Of a stretch of DNA of 36,347 nucleotides, positions 25,972-32,955 are shown in pieces. Location of the stretch: positions 1-36,347 of the forward strand of contig CALMFM010000116.1 in assembly GCA_937862575.1 (NCBI GenBank). Reading direction: 5' to 3'. Made by a program: the position numbers and the translations under genes. This DNA comes from an uncultured Bacillota bacterium. Lineage in GTDB: Bacteria > Bacillota_I > Bacilli_A > Izemoplasmatales > Hujiaoplasmataceae. Within the stretch, counting starts at the first letter, position 1, and every line of letters begins with the position of its first letter. Under the pieces are notes generated by a model. It saw nothing but the letters and a program-made list of their open reading frames with translations. It was not told the DNA's origin and ran no database searches.

Positions 25972-26541
25972 ATGTTATTGATGAAAGATATTATCCTAGA
26001 TGGTCATCCTACACTTAGGCAAAGGGCCAAAGAGGTGAACCTTCCGTTGTCCAAAGAAGATCTTGATACGTTGAGACAGATGATGGATCTAGTCGAAAAT
26101 TCACAAAATGATGAAATGGTTGAAAAATACAAATTTAGACCTTCCGTTGGGCTTGCTGCTCCACAAATCAATCAATCAAAGAAAATGTTTGTGATGAAGA
26201 CAGCGGATGAGAATTTCAAGAATCTACATAAATATGCGGTTGTCAATCCTAAGATAATTTCCTTTTCTGAAGAGAAAACTTATCTTTCTGGTGGTGAAGG
26301 TTGCTTATCTGTAGATGAAGAGATAACCGGATTGGTCGAACGTTCGAAAAGAATAAAGGCGAGAGTTAACTTGGTTGATTTGGAAACTGGAGAAACGACT
26401 CAAGTCATTCTCAAGTTAAATGGATTCCCAGGAGTTGTATTCCAGCATGAATACGATCATCTGCTTGGAGTGCTTTTTGTGGATAAAATGAAGGAATATT
26501 TACCTGATATCGAACCAATCGAATTCGGAGTGAATGCATAA
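25972..26541 (+). CDS. def: Peptide deformylase
   Basis: Removes the formyl group from the N-terminal methionine of new proteins, in the cytoplasm. All three active-site motifs are seen: GLAAPQI (motif 1), EGCLSV with the metal-binding cysteine (motif 2), and QHEYDHLLG with the two histidines and catalytic glutamate (motif 3). About 189 residues; the insertion between the N-terminal helix and motif 1 and the sequence YKFRPSVGLAAPQ fit type 2 (Gram-positive) deformylase. ATG 25972 follows GGTGATAAAA. The frame extends to a GTG at 25960, inside the ribosome binding region, which is less likely. A bidirectional terminator follows. Confidence 0.96.
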   Translation: MLLMKDIILDGHPTLRQRAKEVNLPLSKEDLDTLRQMMDLVENSQNDEMVEKYKFRPSVGLAAPQINQSKKMFVMKTADENFKNLHKYAVVNPKIISFSEEKTYLSGGEGCLSVDEEITGLVERSKRIKARVNLVDLETGETTQVILKLNGFPGVVFQHEYDHLLGVLFVDKMKEYLPDIEPIEFGVNA

Positions 26542-26570
26542 AAAATAAAGGTGCCGGCGGCACCTTTTCT
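26541..26570. terminator. Bidirectional terminator def / flavodiiron gene
   Basis: AAAGGTGCC-GGC-GGCACCTTT with a T-run on the plus strand and TTTATTTTTT on the minus strand, between convergent genes. Confidence 0.85.
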
Positions 26571-27786
26571 ATTTGTTATCCTTAATTAATCTCGCTATTC
26601 CACGAGCGTATTCTTTGATTTCTTCAATTTGCGACTCGGAAGGACTAAATTTGATTCTTAAACCTTCAACGGTTTTGAATTGAAGTTGCTTTTCTCTTTG
26701 AATTATATGTTCTACTGCTTCTCCACTCCATCCGTAAGAACCAAATGATGATGCAAGTTTCCCTTTAGCCATTTCATAATCGATACTCGCAAGTAAATCC
26801 CAGACGATTTTAACTGTATCTCTTAATATTGTGGAAGACCCAACTAGAAATGCATCACAAATAGGCACTTGTTTGACAATCTCGTGTCTATCGGCATAAA
26901 TAAGGTCATACATATTAACATATATTTCTCCGGAAAATTCTTCTTTTAAAGTATCGCTGATGATGTTAGCCATTTTTTCTGTGTATCCATAAGCTGTCGC
27001 ATATGGTATCAATACCAAAGGCTTATCAAGTTTAACCGGCAATGTACTCCATTTATCATATAATTCGATTGCGTGAGATAAATATGGTTCTTCAAGTACC
27101 GCCCCATGAGATACCGCTATAATTTTCGGATTTAAATCTTTTACTCTTTCAAGTCCCTTTCTTACATAAGGCAAGAAAGGATGCATGATAGCGTCAAAAT
27201 ACTCTTTTAAAACTCTTTCGTAGATTTTTAAGTCCGGCAAATCATTGACTTTGATTATATTAGACGCATAATGTGCGCCAAAGAAGTCGCAAGTGAACAG
27301 CGTATCCGCTTCTTTCACGTGAGTAAACATTGTATCTGGCCAATGAAGATTAGGTTGAAGGTAAAAATCCAAAGTCTTGTCTCCTAAGGAAACGCTTAAT
27401 CCATTTGTAACCCGATGCCCTTTGAAAGTAATATTAAGAATTTCTTTTAGATTCATCAAGGCAGCTGCCGAGCCATAGATTTCCAAATCCGGATTTTCTT
27501 CCAGCAAATATTTTATAGACCCAGAGTGATCAGGTTCTGTATGATTCATTACCAGGTAATCAATGTCTTTGATTTTTACATGCTCTTTTATTCTATTTAG
27601 AAACTCGTCTTTGAATTGTACCTTGGCGGTTTCAATCAGCGCCGTCTTCTCGCTGCCAATCACTAGATAACTGTTATATGTAGAACCAAACTCGGTCTCC
27701 ATGATGATATCGAACACTTTAAGTTCGTAATCAATCGCGCCTACCCAGTAGATTCCTTCTGTTAATTTGTATTTGTTATTGCTCAT
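26569..27786 (-). CDS. A-type flavodiiron protein (FprA family)
   Basis: A cytoplasmic flavodiiron protein that reduces O2 (or NO) to harmless products in anaerobes. The N-terminal metallo-beta-lactamase-like domain carries the di-iron ligands in NHTEPDHSGS (H-x-E-x-D-H), with LHWPDTMFTH, CDFFGAHY and AVSHGAVL. The C-terminal flavodoxin domain starts at LVLIPYATAYGYTEKMA and includes FLVGSSTI and FGSYGWSGEA. About 405 residues, the usual two-domain length; no rubredoxin domain is attached. ATG 27786 follows AGGTGATAATATT. The longer frame to 27927 would run through the promoter. Points to an organism that meets oxygen only at low levels. Confidence 0.95.
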   Translation of the reverse strand: MSNNKYKLTEGIYWVGAIDYELKVFDIIMETEFGSTYNSYLVIGSEKTALIETAKVQFKDEFLNRIKEHVKIKDIDYLVMNHTEPDHSGSIKYLLEENPDLEIYGSAAALMNLKEILNITFKGHRVTNGLSVSLGDKTLDFYLQPNLHWPDTMFTHVKEADTLFTCDFFGAHYASNIIKVNDLPDLKIYERVLKEYFDAIMHPFLPYVRKGLERVKDLNPKIIAVSHGAVLEEPYLSHAIELYDKWSTLPVKLDKPLVLIPYATAYGYTEKMANIISDTLKEEFSGEIYVNMYDLIYADRHEIVKQVPICDAFLVGSSTILRDTVKIVWDLLASIDYEMAKGKLASSFGSYGWSGEAVEHIIQREKQLQFKTVEGLRIKFSPSESQIEEIKEYARGIARLIKDNK

Positions 27787-27805
27787 AATATTATCACCTA
27801 AAAAT

Positions 27806-27834
27806 ATTATACTAAAATCGGACTCTTTTTCCAA
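27806..27834 (-). promoter_or_regulatory. Promoter of the flavodiiron gene
   Basis: TTGGAA (27829-27834), 17-bp spacer, TATAAT (27806-27811) on the minus strand, about 15 bp before the ribosome binding site. Confidence 0.75.
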
Positions 27835-27932
27835 ACAACAAGATAATTTTTCTGATGCACTTGACACATAAATAGTATTTTGATAAAGTATTATGAGAGA
27901 CATAGTAGTTAAAAATAAAGGAGACATAGTTT

Positions 27933-28820
27933 ATGAGTGATTTTATCATAGTAACAGATTCATGCATTGATCTTCCAGACAAACTGGCTAAAGACCTGGA
28001 ATTAGTGGTTCTTCCTCTAAAAGTAACTATTCGCGGGAAAGAATATCAAAATTTGCTTGACGAGTCGGAAATTTCATCAAAAACATTTTATGGTATGCTA
28101 AGAGAAAAGGAAGTGGCTATCACCGCTCAAGCTAATCCCAATGATTTCATGAGGGTTCTTACTCCTGTTTTAGAGAAAGGATTGGATATTCTTTCTATAT
28201 CCTTCTCCAGTGCCTTATCAGGAACTTATAATTCAAGTTTAATAGCCGCAAGGGAGTTACAGGATGATTTCCCAGAGCGTAAGATAGTTACAATTGATTC
28301 ATTATGCGCCTCCATGGGTCAGGGATTGTTGCTGACATATGCAGGAAGATTAAGAAAAGCCGGGAAAAGCATAGATGAAGTTGCTAAATTCGTCGAAGAT
28401 ACTAAGTTAAACGTATCTCACCTGTTCACAGTAAGTGATTTGGGACATTTACGCAGAGGCGGCAGGTTATCTGCATCCAGCATGATTTTAGGTAATCTGT
28501 TAAATATTAAACCTTTACTTCATGTTTCAACTGAAGGGCAATTGAAAGTCTACGGAAAATCTCGGGGAAGATTCAAATCTTTAAATGAGTTAATTCAAAG
28601 AATGGTTGACACTTATGACAAAGATAGCAATCAGATTATATATATATCTCATGGAGATTGTATCGATGATGCAATCTACGTCAAAGAAAATATCGTTCAG
28701 AAATTAGGCGTCTCTGAAGATATCATAACGATTAACCCAATTGGACCGGTTATCGGAGCACATTCAGGGGTTGATACCTTGGCAATTTTCTACCTCGGAA
28801 ACGAGAGATTTAAAGAATAA
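27933..28820 (+). CDS. DegV family fatty-acid-binding protein (copy 2)
   Basis: A 295-residue DegV/FakB-type lipid-binding protein. It keeps the canonical opening VTDSCIDLP, then TAQANPNDF, SFSSALSGTYNSSLIAA, TIDSLCASMGQG, SDLGHLRRGGRLSASSMILGN, LNIKPLLHV and GPVIGAHSGVDTLAIF. The RxxxGGRLS segment is the standard form. It is more canonical than copy 1 at 22010, to which it is only moderately similar. RBS AAAGGAG precedes ATG 27933; TTGACA at 27861-27866 may belong to its promoter. Next gene is an acyltransferase, so a lipid role fits. No fatty acid kinase gene is visible. Confidence 0.94.
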   Translation: MSDFIIVTDSCIDLPDKLAKDLELVVLPLKVTIRGKEYQNLLDESEISSKTFYGMLREKEVAITAQANPNDFMRVLTPVLEKGLDILSISFSSALSGTYNSSLIAARELQDDFPERKIVTIDSLCASMGQGLLLTYAGRLRKAGKSIDEVAKFVEDTKLNVSHLFTVSDLGHLRRGGRLSASSMILGNLLNIKPLLHVSTEGQLKVYGKSRGRFKSLNELIQRMVDTYDKDSNQIIYISHGDCIDDAIYVKENIVQKLGVSEDIITINPIGPVIGAHSGVDTLAIFYLGNERFKE

Positions 28821-28827
28821 AGAAAAG

Positions 28828-28850
28828 ATGTCGGTGAGAACCGACATTTT
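28828..28850 (+). terminator. Terminator of DegV copy 2
   Basis: ATGTCGGT-GAGA-ACCGACAT followed by TTTAATT; a short, weak T-run. Confidence 0.65.
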
Positions 28851-28866
28851 AATTATCCAGGTATCC

Positions 28867-28895
28867 TTGTCTATCCGCTTTAGCAATGTTATAAT
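28867..28895 (+). promoter_or_regulatory. Promoter of acyltransferase gene
   Basis: TTGTCT (28867-28872), 17-bp spacer, TATAAT (28890-28895) with an extended TGT; GGTGGTGAT follows 16 bp later. Confidence 0.75.
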
Positions 28896-28922
28896 ATATT
28901 TACTGAATTTGGTGGTGATTAT

Positions 28923-30071
28923 ATGAAAAAGAAGTTTAGAGACATCCAACAGGATATTCTATTGAATCTGGCGAGACCACTCGTTTACATCTGGATGTGG
29001 TTTGATGCCAAAAGAAAAGTACATAGAGATCCTTTGTATAAATTCTGTAGAAAAGAACCTTATATTCTTTTGGCTAATCACACATATCTATTCGATGTAG
29101 TTCATGTGCCTTTACGGACTTGGAAAGTTCCGTTCATCATCGCCAGCCAAACTTTGTTCACGAAGCAACCGACCAAGTTCTTGGTTACTCAGGTGGCTCA
29201 TGTTATTTCTAAAGCAAAAGGGCGTAGCGATACAGCCACAATGATGAATATCTTCAATGTTGTTAAAAAAGGATATCCAATTTTAATCTTCCCTGAAGGT
29301 GACACCACTTTTTATGGTGAAACCGGATATGTCGAAAATACAACGATGAAACTCATTAAAAAATTAAAACTCGATGTCGTAACCTGCAATGTTAGAGGTG
29401 GTTATTCCTCAAGACCAAGATGGGGTACTGGAAAAAGATCACGACACTTTATAGAATTGTATTATAAAATGTCAATTACCAAAGAAGCTTTAGCAGAAAT
29501 GTCTTTAGAACAAGTTACAGAAATCGTCAATAAAGAATTGTATCATAACGAATACGAATATCAAAGAAAGGCAATGGTCCCTCACCGTGGAAAACAATTG
29601 GCGGAAGGCCTAGAAAATGTTATTTATGTTTGCCCTCATTGCCAAGCAATTAATTCCATTAAGACGCATGGTAACACCTTCCACTGCTCTTCATGTAATA
29701 AAGAAGGCAGAATCGACGAATATGGTTTCATTCATGATTTTGTTTTTGACAATCTCGTCGATTGGAACAAATATCAATTAGGCTTTACTGACAAATTGAG
29801 AGAATCGGAATTTGAAACCGGCGCTCTGTTATCATATATGGATATCCAGACATATGAACAAAATGAAGTAGGAAGAGTCAATGTAAAGCATAAAAAAGGT
29901 GAATTGATCTTTTCAGGCGCTTTGGAAAAAACCATTCCAATATCAGAGATAACAAATCCAACTATAACTTTAAGAAGAGATTTCGGGTTCTATCATGACA
30001 ATCTGCATTATCTGGTTAAGCTGGATAATTCAAGTGCGGCTTTCCTTAGATCTGTACAAAATAAATATTAG
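28923..30071 (+). CDS. PlsC-like acyltransferase with C-terminal zinc ribbon
   Basis: Residues about 1-215 look like a glycerolphosphate/lysophosphatidate acyltransferase: the HX4D motif in LANHTYLFD (about 51-59) and FPEGDTTFYGETG (about 126). After a linker there is a four-cysteine zinc ribbon, CPHC...CSSC (about 239-260). The final ~100 residues are beta-rich with alternating hydrophobics (GELIFSGALEKTIPISEI...NSSAAFLRSV), resembling a PH-like domain. Expected role: membrane phospholipid or glycolipid acylation at the cytoplasmic face. The zinc ribbon is unusual for PlsC and its purpose is unknown. The partial gene at 35498-36347 is a paralogue with the same layout. Start: GGTGGTGAT three bases before ATG. 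Confidence 0.85.
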   Translation: MKKKFRDIQQDILLNLARPLVYIWMWFDAKRKVHRDPLYKFCRKEPYILLANHTYLFDVVHVPLRTWKVPFIIASQTLFTKQPTKFLVTQVAHVISKAKGRSDTATMMNIFNVVKKGYPILIFPEGDTTFYGETGYVENTTMKLIKKLKLDVVTCNVRGGYSSRPRWGTGKRSRHFIELYYKMSITKEALAEMSLEQVTEIVNKELYHNEYEYQRKAMVPHRGKQLAEGLENVIYVCPHCQAINSIKTHGNTFHCSSCNKEGRIDEYGFIHDFVFDNLVDWNKYQLGFTDKLRESEFETGALLSYMDIQTYEQNEVGRVNVKHKKGELIFSGALEKTIPISEITNPTITLRRDFGFYHDNLHYLVKLDNSSAAFLRSVQNKY

Positions 30072-30077
30072 TCAAAA

Positions 30078-30104
30078 ATCACCAGATTCCTGGTGGTTTT
30101 TTTT
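30078..30104 (+). terminator. Terminator of acyltransferase gene
   Basis: ATCACCAG-ATTC-CTGGTGGT followed by eight T. The T-run is joined head-on to the A-run of the tRNA terminator (T8A8 at 30097-30112). Confidence 0.85.
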
Positions 30105-30131
30105 AAAAAAAACACCTGTCTTCACAGGTGT
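30105..30131 (-). terminator. Terminator of the tRNA operon
   Basis: On the minus strand ACACCTGT-GAAG-ACAGGTGT followed by eight T, about 14 bp after tRNA-Cys. Confidence 0.85.
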
Positions 30132-30144
30132 AAATCATGTATTT

Positions 30145-30218
30145 TGGAGGACCCTGTCGGATTTGAACCGGCGATGAGGGAGTTGCAGTCCCGTGCCTTA
30201 CCGCTTGGCTAAGGGTCC
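30145..30218 (-). tRNA. tRNA-Cys (GCA)
   Basis: 74 bases with CCA encoded. Acceptor arms GGACCCT/AGGGTCC, anticodon stem CGGGA/TCCCT with loop CTGCAAC (anticodon GCA), T arm GCCGG-TTCAAAT-CCGAC. Last gene of a three-tRNA transcript. Confidence 0.97.
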
Positions 30219-30261
30219 ATAAAATATTAAAGAGTTAGTCACCTAACTCTTTTAAAACAAA

Positions 30262-30338
30262 TGGTCGGGAAGACAGGATTTGAACCTGCGACCCCCTGGT
30301 CCCAAACCAGGTGCTCTACCAAACTAAGCTACTTCCCG
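30262..30338 (-). tRNA. tRNA-Pro (TGG)
   Basis: 77 bases with CCA encoded. Acceptor CGGGAAG/CTTCCCG, anticodon stem CCTGG/CCAGG with loop TTTGGGA (anticodon TGG), T arm GCAGG-TTCAAAT-CCTGT. Confidence 0.97.
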
Positions 30339-30344
30339 AGTGGA

Positions 30345-30421
30345 TGGCGCGCTCATCAGGAGTCGAACCCGAAACCTTTTGATCCGTAGTCAAATGCTCT
30401 ATCCAATTGAGCTATGAGCGC
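30345..30421 (-). tRNA. tRNA-Arg (ACG)
   Basis: 77 bases with CCA encoded. Acceptor GCGCTCA/TGAGCGC, anticodon stem TTTGA/TCAAA with loop CTACGGA (anticodon ACG, read as ICG after editing by TadA). Six bases before tRNA-Pro on the same transcript. Confidence 0.97.
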
Positions 30422-30499
30422 ATAATCGCCGCCGAATTGGATTATGCTGTCGGCATATATTGCATGTTTGCGCATATCCGTTTTAAAAGGCCGATATAT

Positions 30500-30528
30500 A
30501 TATTATCAAATTTGTTATTAAAAAGCAA
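30500..30528 (-). promoter_or_regulatory. Promoter of the tRNA Arg-Pro-Cys operon
   Basis: TTGCTT (30523-30528), 17-bp spacer, TAATAT (30500-30505) with TG before the -10. The ~70-base leader before tRNA-Arg can form GCATAATC/GATTATGC ending at the tRNA 5' end. Confidence 0.65.
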
Positions 30529-30546
30529 CTTTTTTTTATCAAAATA

Positions 30547-31056
30547 TCACATTTTCTTCTGAAACAATTTTCTTACTTTGTCAATTGGCACAAAGAGCGA
30601 AATAACGGACAGAATAAGGACCCCAATACTGAAGATTACCGCAGTGTTGAATTCCTGATATTTGTACATATATGCCTTAATTCCGATTATTACTTCATCA
30701 TTACTAGATATATAAGTTATTGGTTCTATCCAAGCAATTACCAACAAAGTAAGCAATGATAAAAAAGACAAAGTCAGAAAACTGATACTGGCAATAGTTT
30801 GAATGGACATAATTCTTTTATTGTCTTTTGTCTTTGTATAATAGCTAAATGAAGAATCTGATTTACTGTCTTTGAGTAGATAATCAATGGACACATTAAA
30901 TATTTCGGAAAGCTTTATGGCGGTTTCTATATCCGGCATTGATATGCCAATTTCCCATTTTGATACTTCTTCTTCCGAAACGTTCAATTTCATCGAGAGA
31001 GCTTTTTGGTTCATCTCAAGCCTGATTCTGTTTTCCTTCAATTTATCACGGAACAT
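30547..31056 (-). CDS. Xre-type HTH protein with membrane tail
   Basis: A 169-residue protein. Residues 5-60 form an Xre/Cro helix-turn-helix (LKENRIRLEMNQKALSMKLNVSEEEVSKWEIG, then FNVSIDYLL). Two membrane helices follow, about 84-108 and 138-158. Such membrane-bound Xre proteins occur widely in Bacillota as local regulators; signal and targets unknown. It follows the AEC transporter gene by 13 bp with AAGGTG before its ATG, so it is the last gene of the SagB-like/AEC/Xre operon and may regulate it. Confidence 0.88.
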   Translation of the reverse strand: MFRDKLKENRIRLEMNQKALSMKLNVSEEEVSKWEIGISMPDIETAIKLSEIFNVSIDYLLKDSKSDSSFSYYTKTKDNKRIMSIQTIASISFLTLSFLSLLTLLVIAWIEPITYISSNDEVIIGIKAYMYKYQEFNTAVIFSIGVLILSVISLFVPIDKVRKLFQKKM

Positions 31057-31069
31057 AAAAACACCTTAT

Positions 31070-32089
31070 TTAAATCAGGTTAAGACTTCTAAATATGAAT
31101 ACTATGATGAATATGGATACTATTGATAACGATGTTGTCCAAACCACATATTGGACAGCCAAGGCCTCGTCATTATGCATTTCTTTAGCCATTATCGCTC
31201 CAGAAACCGCAGTAGGTGATGCAAACAAAGCAATTAATGCTGGATACTCAATCGCAGAAAAATTAAACCAGTTTGTATTTTTTGAAAGCCAGACTGCCAA
31301 GAATAGAGTAATGGCTGGTGCAACTACGACTCTTGAAAATGTGCCGAAGAAAATCTGTTTGGCAAGATTCTTTATGACAAAGAATTCGAAGGTGCCGCCA
31401 AGTATTATCAAAGCAATCGGAGATGCGATTTGTGCAACCCATTGAATTGAAGTGTATAGAAAAACCAGATTGTTTTTTATGGAAAAGACCGGTTCGCTTG
31501 TTTCCGGATCTATTGGTAAATAAGAACGAATCCAAAGCACTAACAAACCTACAAAAATAGAAATAATCAGAGGGTTTTTGACTATCTTTACCAACGTTGA
31601 CAAAAACGGATGACCTTGTTCATTCTCATCTCTAACAAACATTGTCAATGCCAGAACAGCCAATATATTCATCAATGGCACGACAAACGCGGAAATTAAA
31701 GCTACGACACCTACTGCCTCCTGACCACCGAGAGCTTCTGCCAAAGGTATGCCTATGATGGCGTAATTGGCTCTGAAAGTCGCTTGTATCAGAGTGCCTC
31801 GCTGATGATTATCTTTAATAACTATCATTGCGACGATTAATCCGGTGATAAATAACAAAATCACAGCCAAGACTGCATAGATTATAACTGGCCAACTGAT
31901 ATCTCCAAGATTGTCAATTTTGTAGATAGTATAAAACAATAAAGTAGGTAACGCTACTCTAAAAACAAACTTGTTTCCTATCTGAAGGAAATGCTCGTCC
32001 AAAAACCTTACTTTTTTTAAAATGTAACCGAATAATATCAGTATTAATATCGGTAAGACGGCATTGAGTGAAAATATTAATGTGTCCAT
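31070..32089 (-). CDS. AEC (auxin efflux carrier) family transporter
   Basis: A 339-residue inner-membrane protein with about ten hydrophobic segments in the two-bundle AEC pattern. It begins LIFSLNAVLPILILILFGYILKK, has the inner helix ALPTLLFYTIYKI, and in the C-terminal half carries ASPIALIILGGTFEF and the conserved ASPTAVSGAIMAKEM. Family members export or exchange small organic acids such as malate or related compounds; the substrate here is unknown. It lies 18 bp after the SagB-like gene and 13 bp before the Xre gene. RBS TAGGAG. Confidence 0.92.
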   Translation of the reverse strand: MDTLIFSLNAVLPILILILFGYILKKVRFLDEHFLQIGNKFVFRVALPTLLFYTIYKIDNLGDISWPVIIYAVLAVILLFITGLIVAMIVIKDNHQRGTLIQATFRANYAIIGIPLAEALGGQEAVGVVALISAFVVPLMNILAVLALTMFVRDENEQGHPFLSTLVKIVKNPLIISIFVGLLVLWIRSYLPIDPETSEPVFSIKNNLVFLYTSIQWVAQIASPIALIILGGTFEFFVIKNLAKQIFFGTFSRVVVAPAITLFLAVWLSKNTNWFNFSAIEYPALIALFASPTAVSGAIMAKEMHNDEALAVQYVVWTTSLSIVSIFIIVFIFRSLNLI

Positions 32090-32107
32090 TCTGGCTCCTA
32101 GTCAATA

Positions 32108-32860
32108 TTAGATGATTTTCTTTCCTACTGCAGCTACATATATTACAAATTCATCTTCAGATAATTCCAACAATCTATCGGCAGCGATTTGATTGTATGC
32201 GGCAATAGCTACCGTGCCATATCCGATTGCTTCTGAAGCCAAATAAAGATTCTGACAAGCGTGTCCAGATTCCTGGGCAATCATTTTATGTGATGTATTG
32301 GAATATTTATACTCAGTTCTATATGGTGTTGCGGTCCAATAGAATATTACTTGGGCGCCGCGCAATTGATTCAAAGTCGATTCATTCACCATTTCCGGCG
32401 TAATATCAGATCTTATCAATCTTAATTGATTCGTATCTTTCATATAGTGATATAGTCCAGGAACAAAATCCTTAACTTTATGCAAATAGAGATACGTCTC
32501 CAAACTGCTAGTGGCTCCTCCGGTAGGAATCACTCCCATCGCATATCCTGGGCCAAATTTTGAGATATGGCAAGTCATATGGCATAGATATGACAATTCC
32601 TTCTGAGTCATAAAAACGTCTTGATATTTTCTAGTGCTTCTTCTGGAATTGACAACTTCAAATAAGGTTTTATCGGATATATCTTTGATATCATGATCCA
32701 AATCGAATATGGCACCTTCACTGTAGGTTTTTGTGACGCTTGGTTTAGGCAATCCTCGGCCTCTATCAGTCTCTGCACTTTCAAGTTTGGTCCAATCTTG
32801 TTTTAGCACCTCTCGAAAAGCTTTACAACGGGCATCATCGTTTTGAAATTTGAATGACAT
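32108..32860 (-). CDS. SagB/ThcOx-like nitroreductase family protein
   Basis: A 250-residue FMN-dependent oxidoreductase of the nitroreductase fold, subgroup SagB-type dehydrogenase: NSRRSTRKYQDVFMTQKELSYL, PTGGATSSLETYLYLHKV, GLYHYM, and QESGHACQNLYLASEAIGYGTVAIAAY. In toxin clusters SagB oxidises azolines, but no YcaO, precursor peptide or SagC gene is present here, so a stand-alone redox enzyme is more likely. RBS AAAGGAG precedes ATG 32860. A TGTTATTAT element (32890-32898) is the probable promoter. First gene of an operon with AEC transporter and Xre regulator, which suggests a small-molecule modification-export pair (inference). Confidence 0.88.
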   Translation of the reverse strand: MSFKFQNDDARCKAFREVLKQDWTKLESAETDRGRGLPKPSVTKTYSEGAIFDLDHDIKDISDKTLFEVVNSRRSTRKYQDVFMTQKELSYLCHMTCHISKFGPGYAMGVIPTGGATSSLETYLYLHKVKDFVPGLYHYMKDTNQLRLIRSDITPEMVNESTLNQLRGAQVIFYWTATPYRTEYKYSNTSHKMIAQESGHACQNLYLASEAIGYGTVAIAAYNQIAADRLLELSEDEFVIYVAAVGKKII

Positions 32861-32889
32861 TGTTCAGTCTCCTTTCGCACACACTATTC

Positions 32890-32898
32890 ATAATAACA
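32890..32898 (-). promoter_or_regulatory. Extended -10 promoter of the SagB-like operon
   Basis: TGTTATTAT on the minus strand, about 15 bp before AAAGGAG. No clear -35 box. Confidence 0.45.
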
Positions 32899-32925
32899 TT
32901 TATAAGTTTATAAGTATAGACAGAA

Positions 32926-32955
32926 AGTAAAAAAAGAGAAGCGAGTTCTCTTTTT
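32926..32955 (-). terminator. Terminator of nrdJ
   Basis: On the minus strand AAAGAGAA-CTCGC-TTCTCTTT followed by TTTTACTTT. It starts at the nrdJ stop. Confidence 0.85.

Noticed and set aside
32108-32860. Thiazole/oxazole-modified peptide (SagBCD) cluster
   Set aside because: Only the SagB-like gene is present; no YcaO, SagC or precursor peptide gene is in the neighbourhood.
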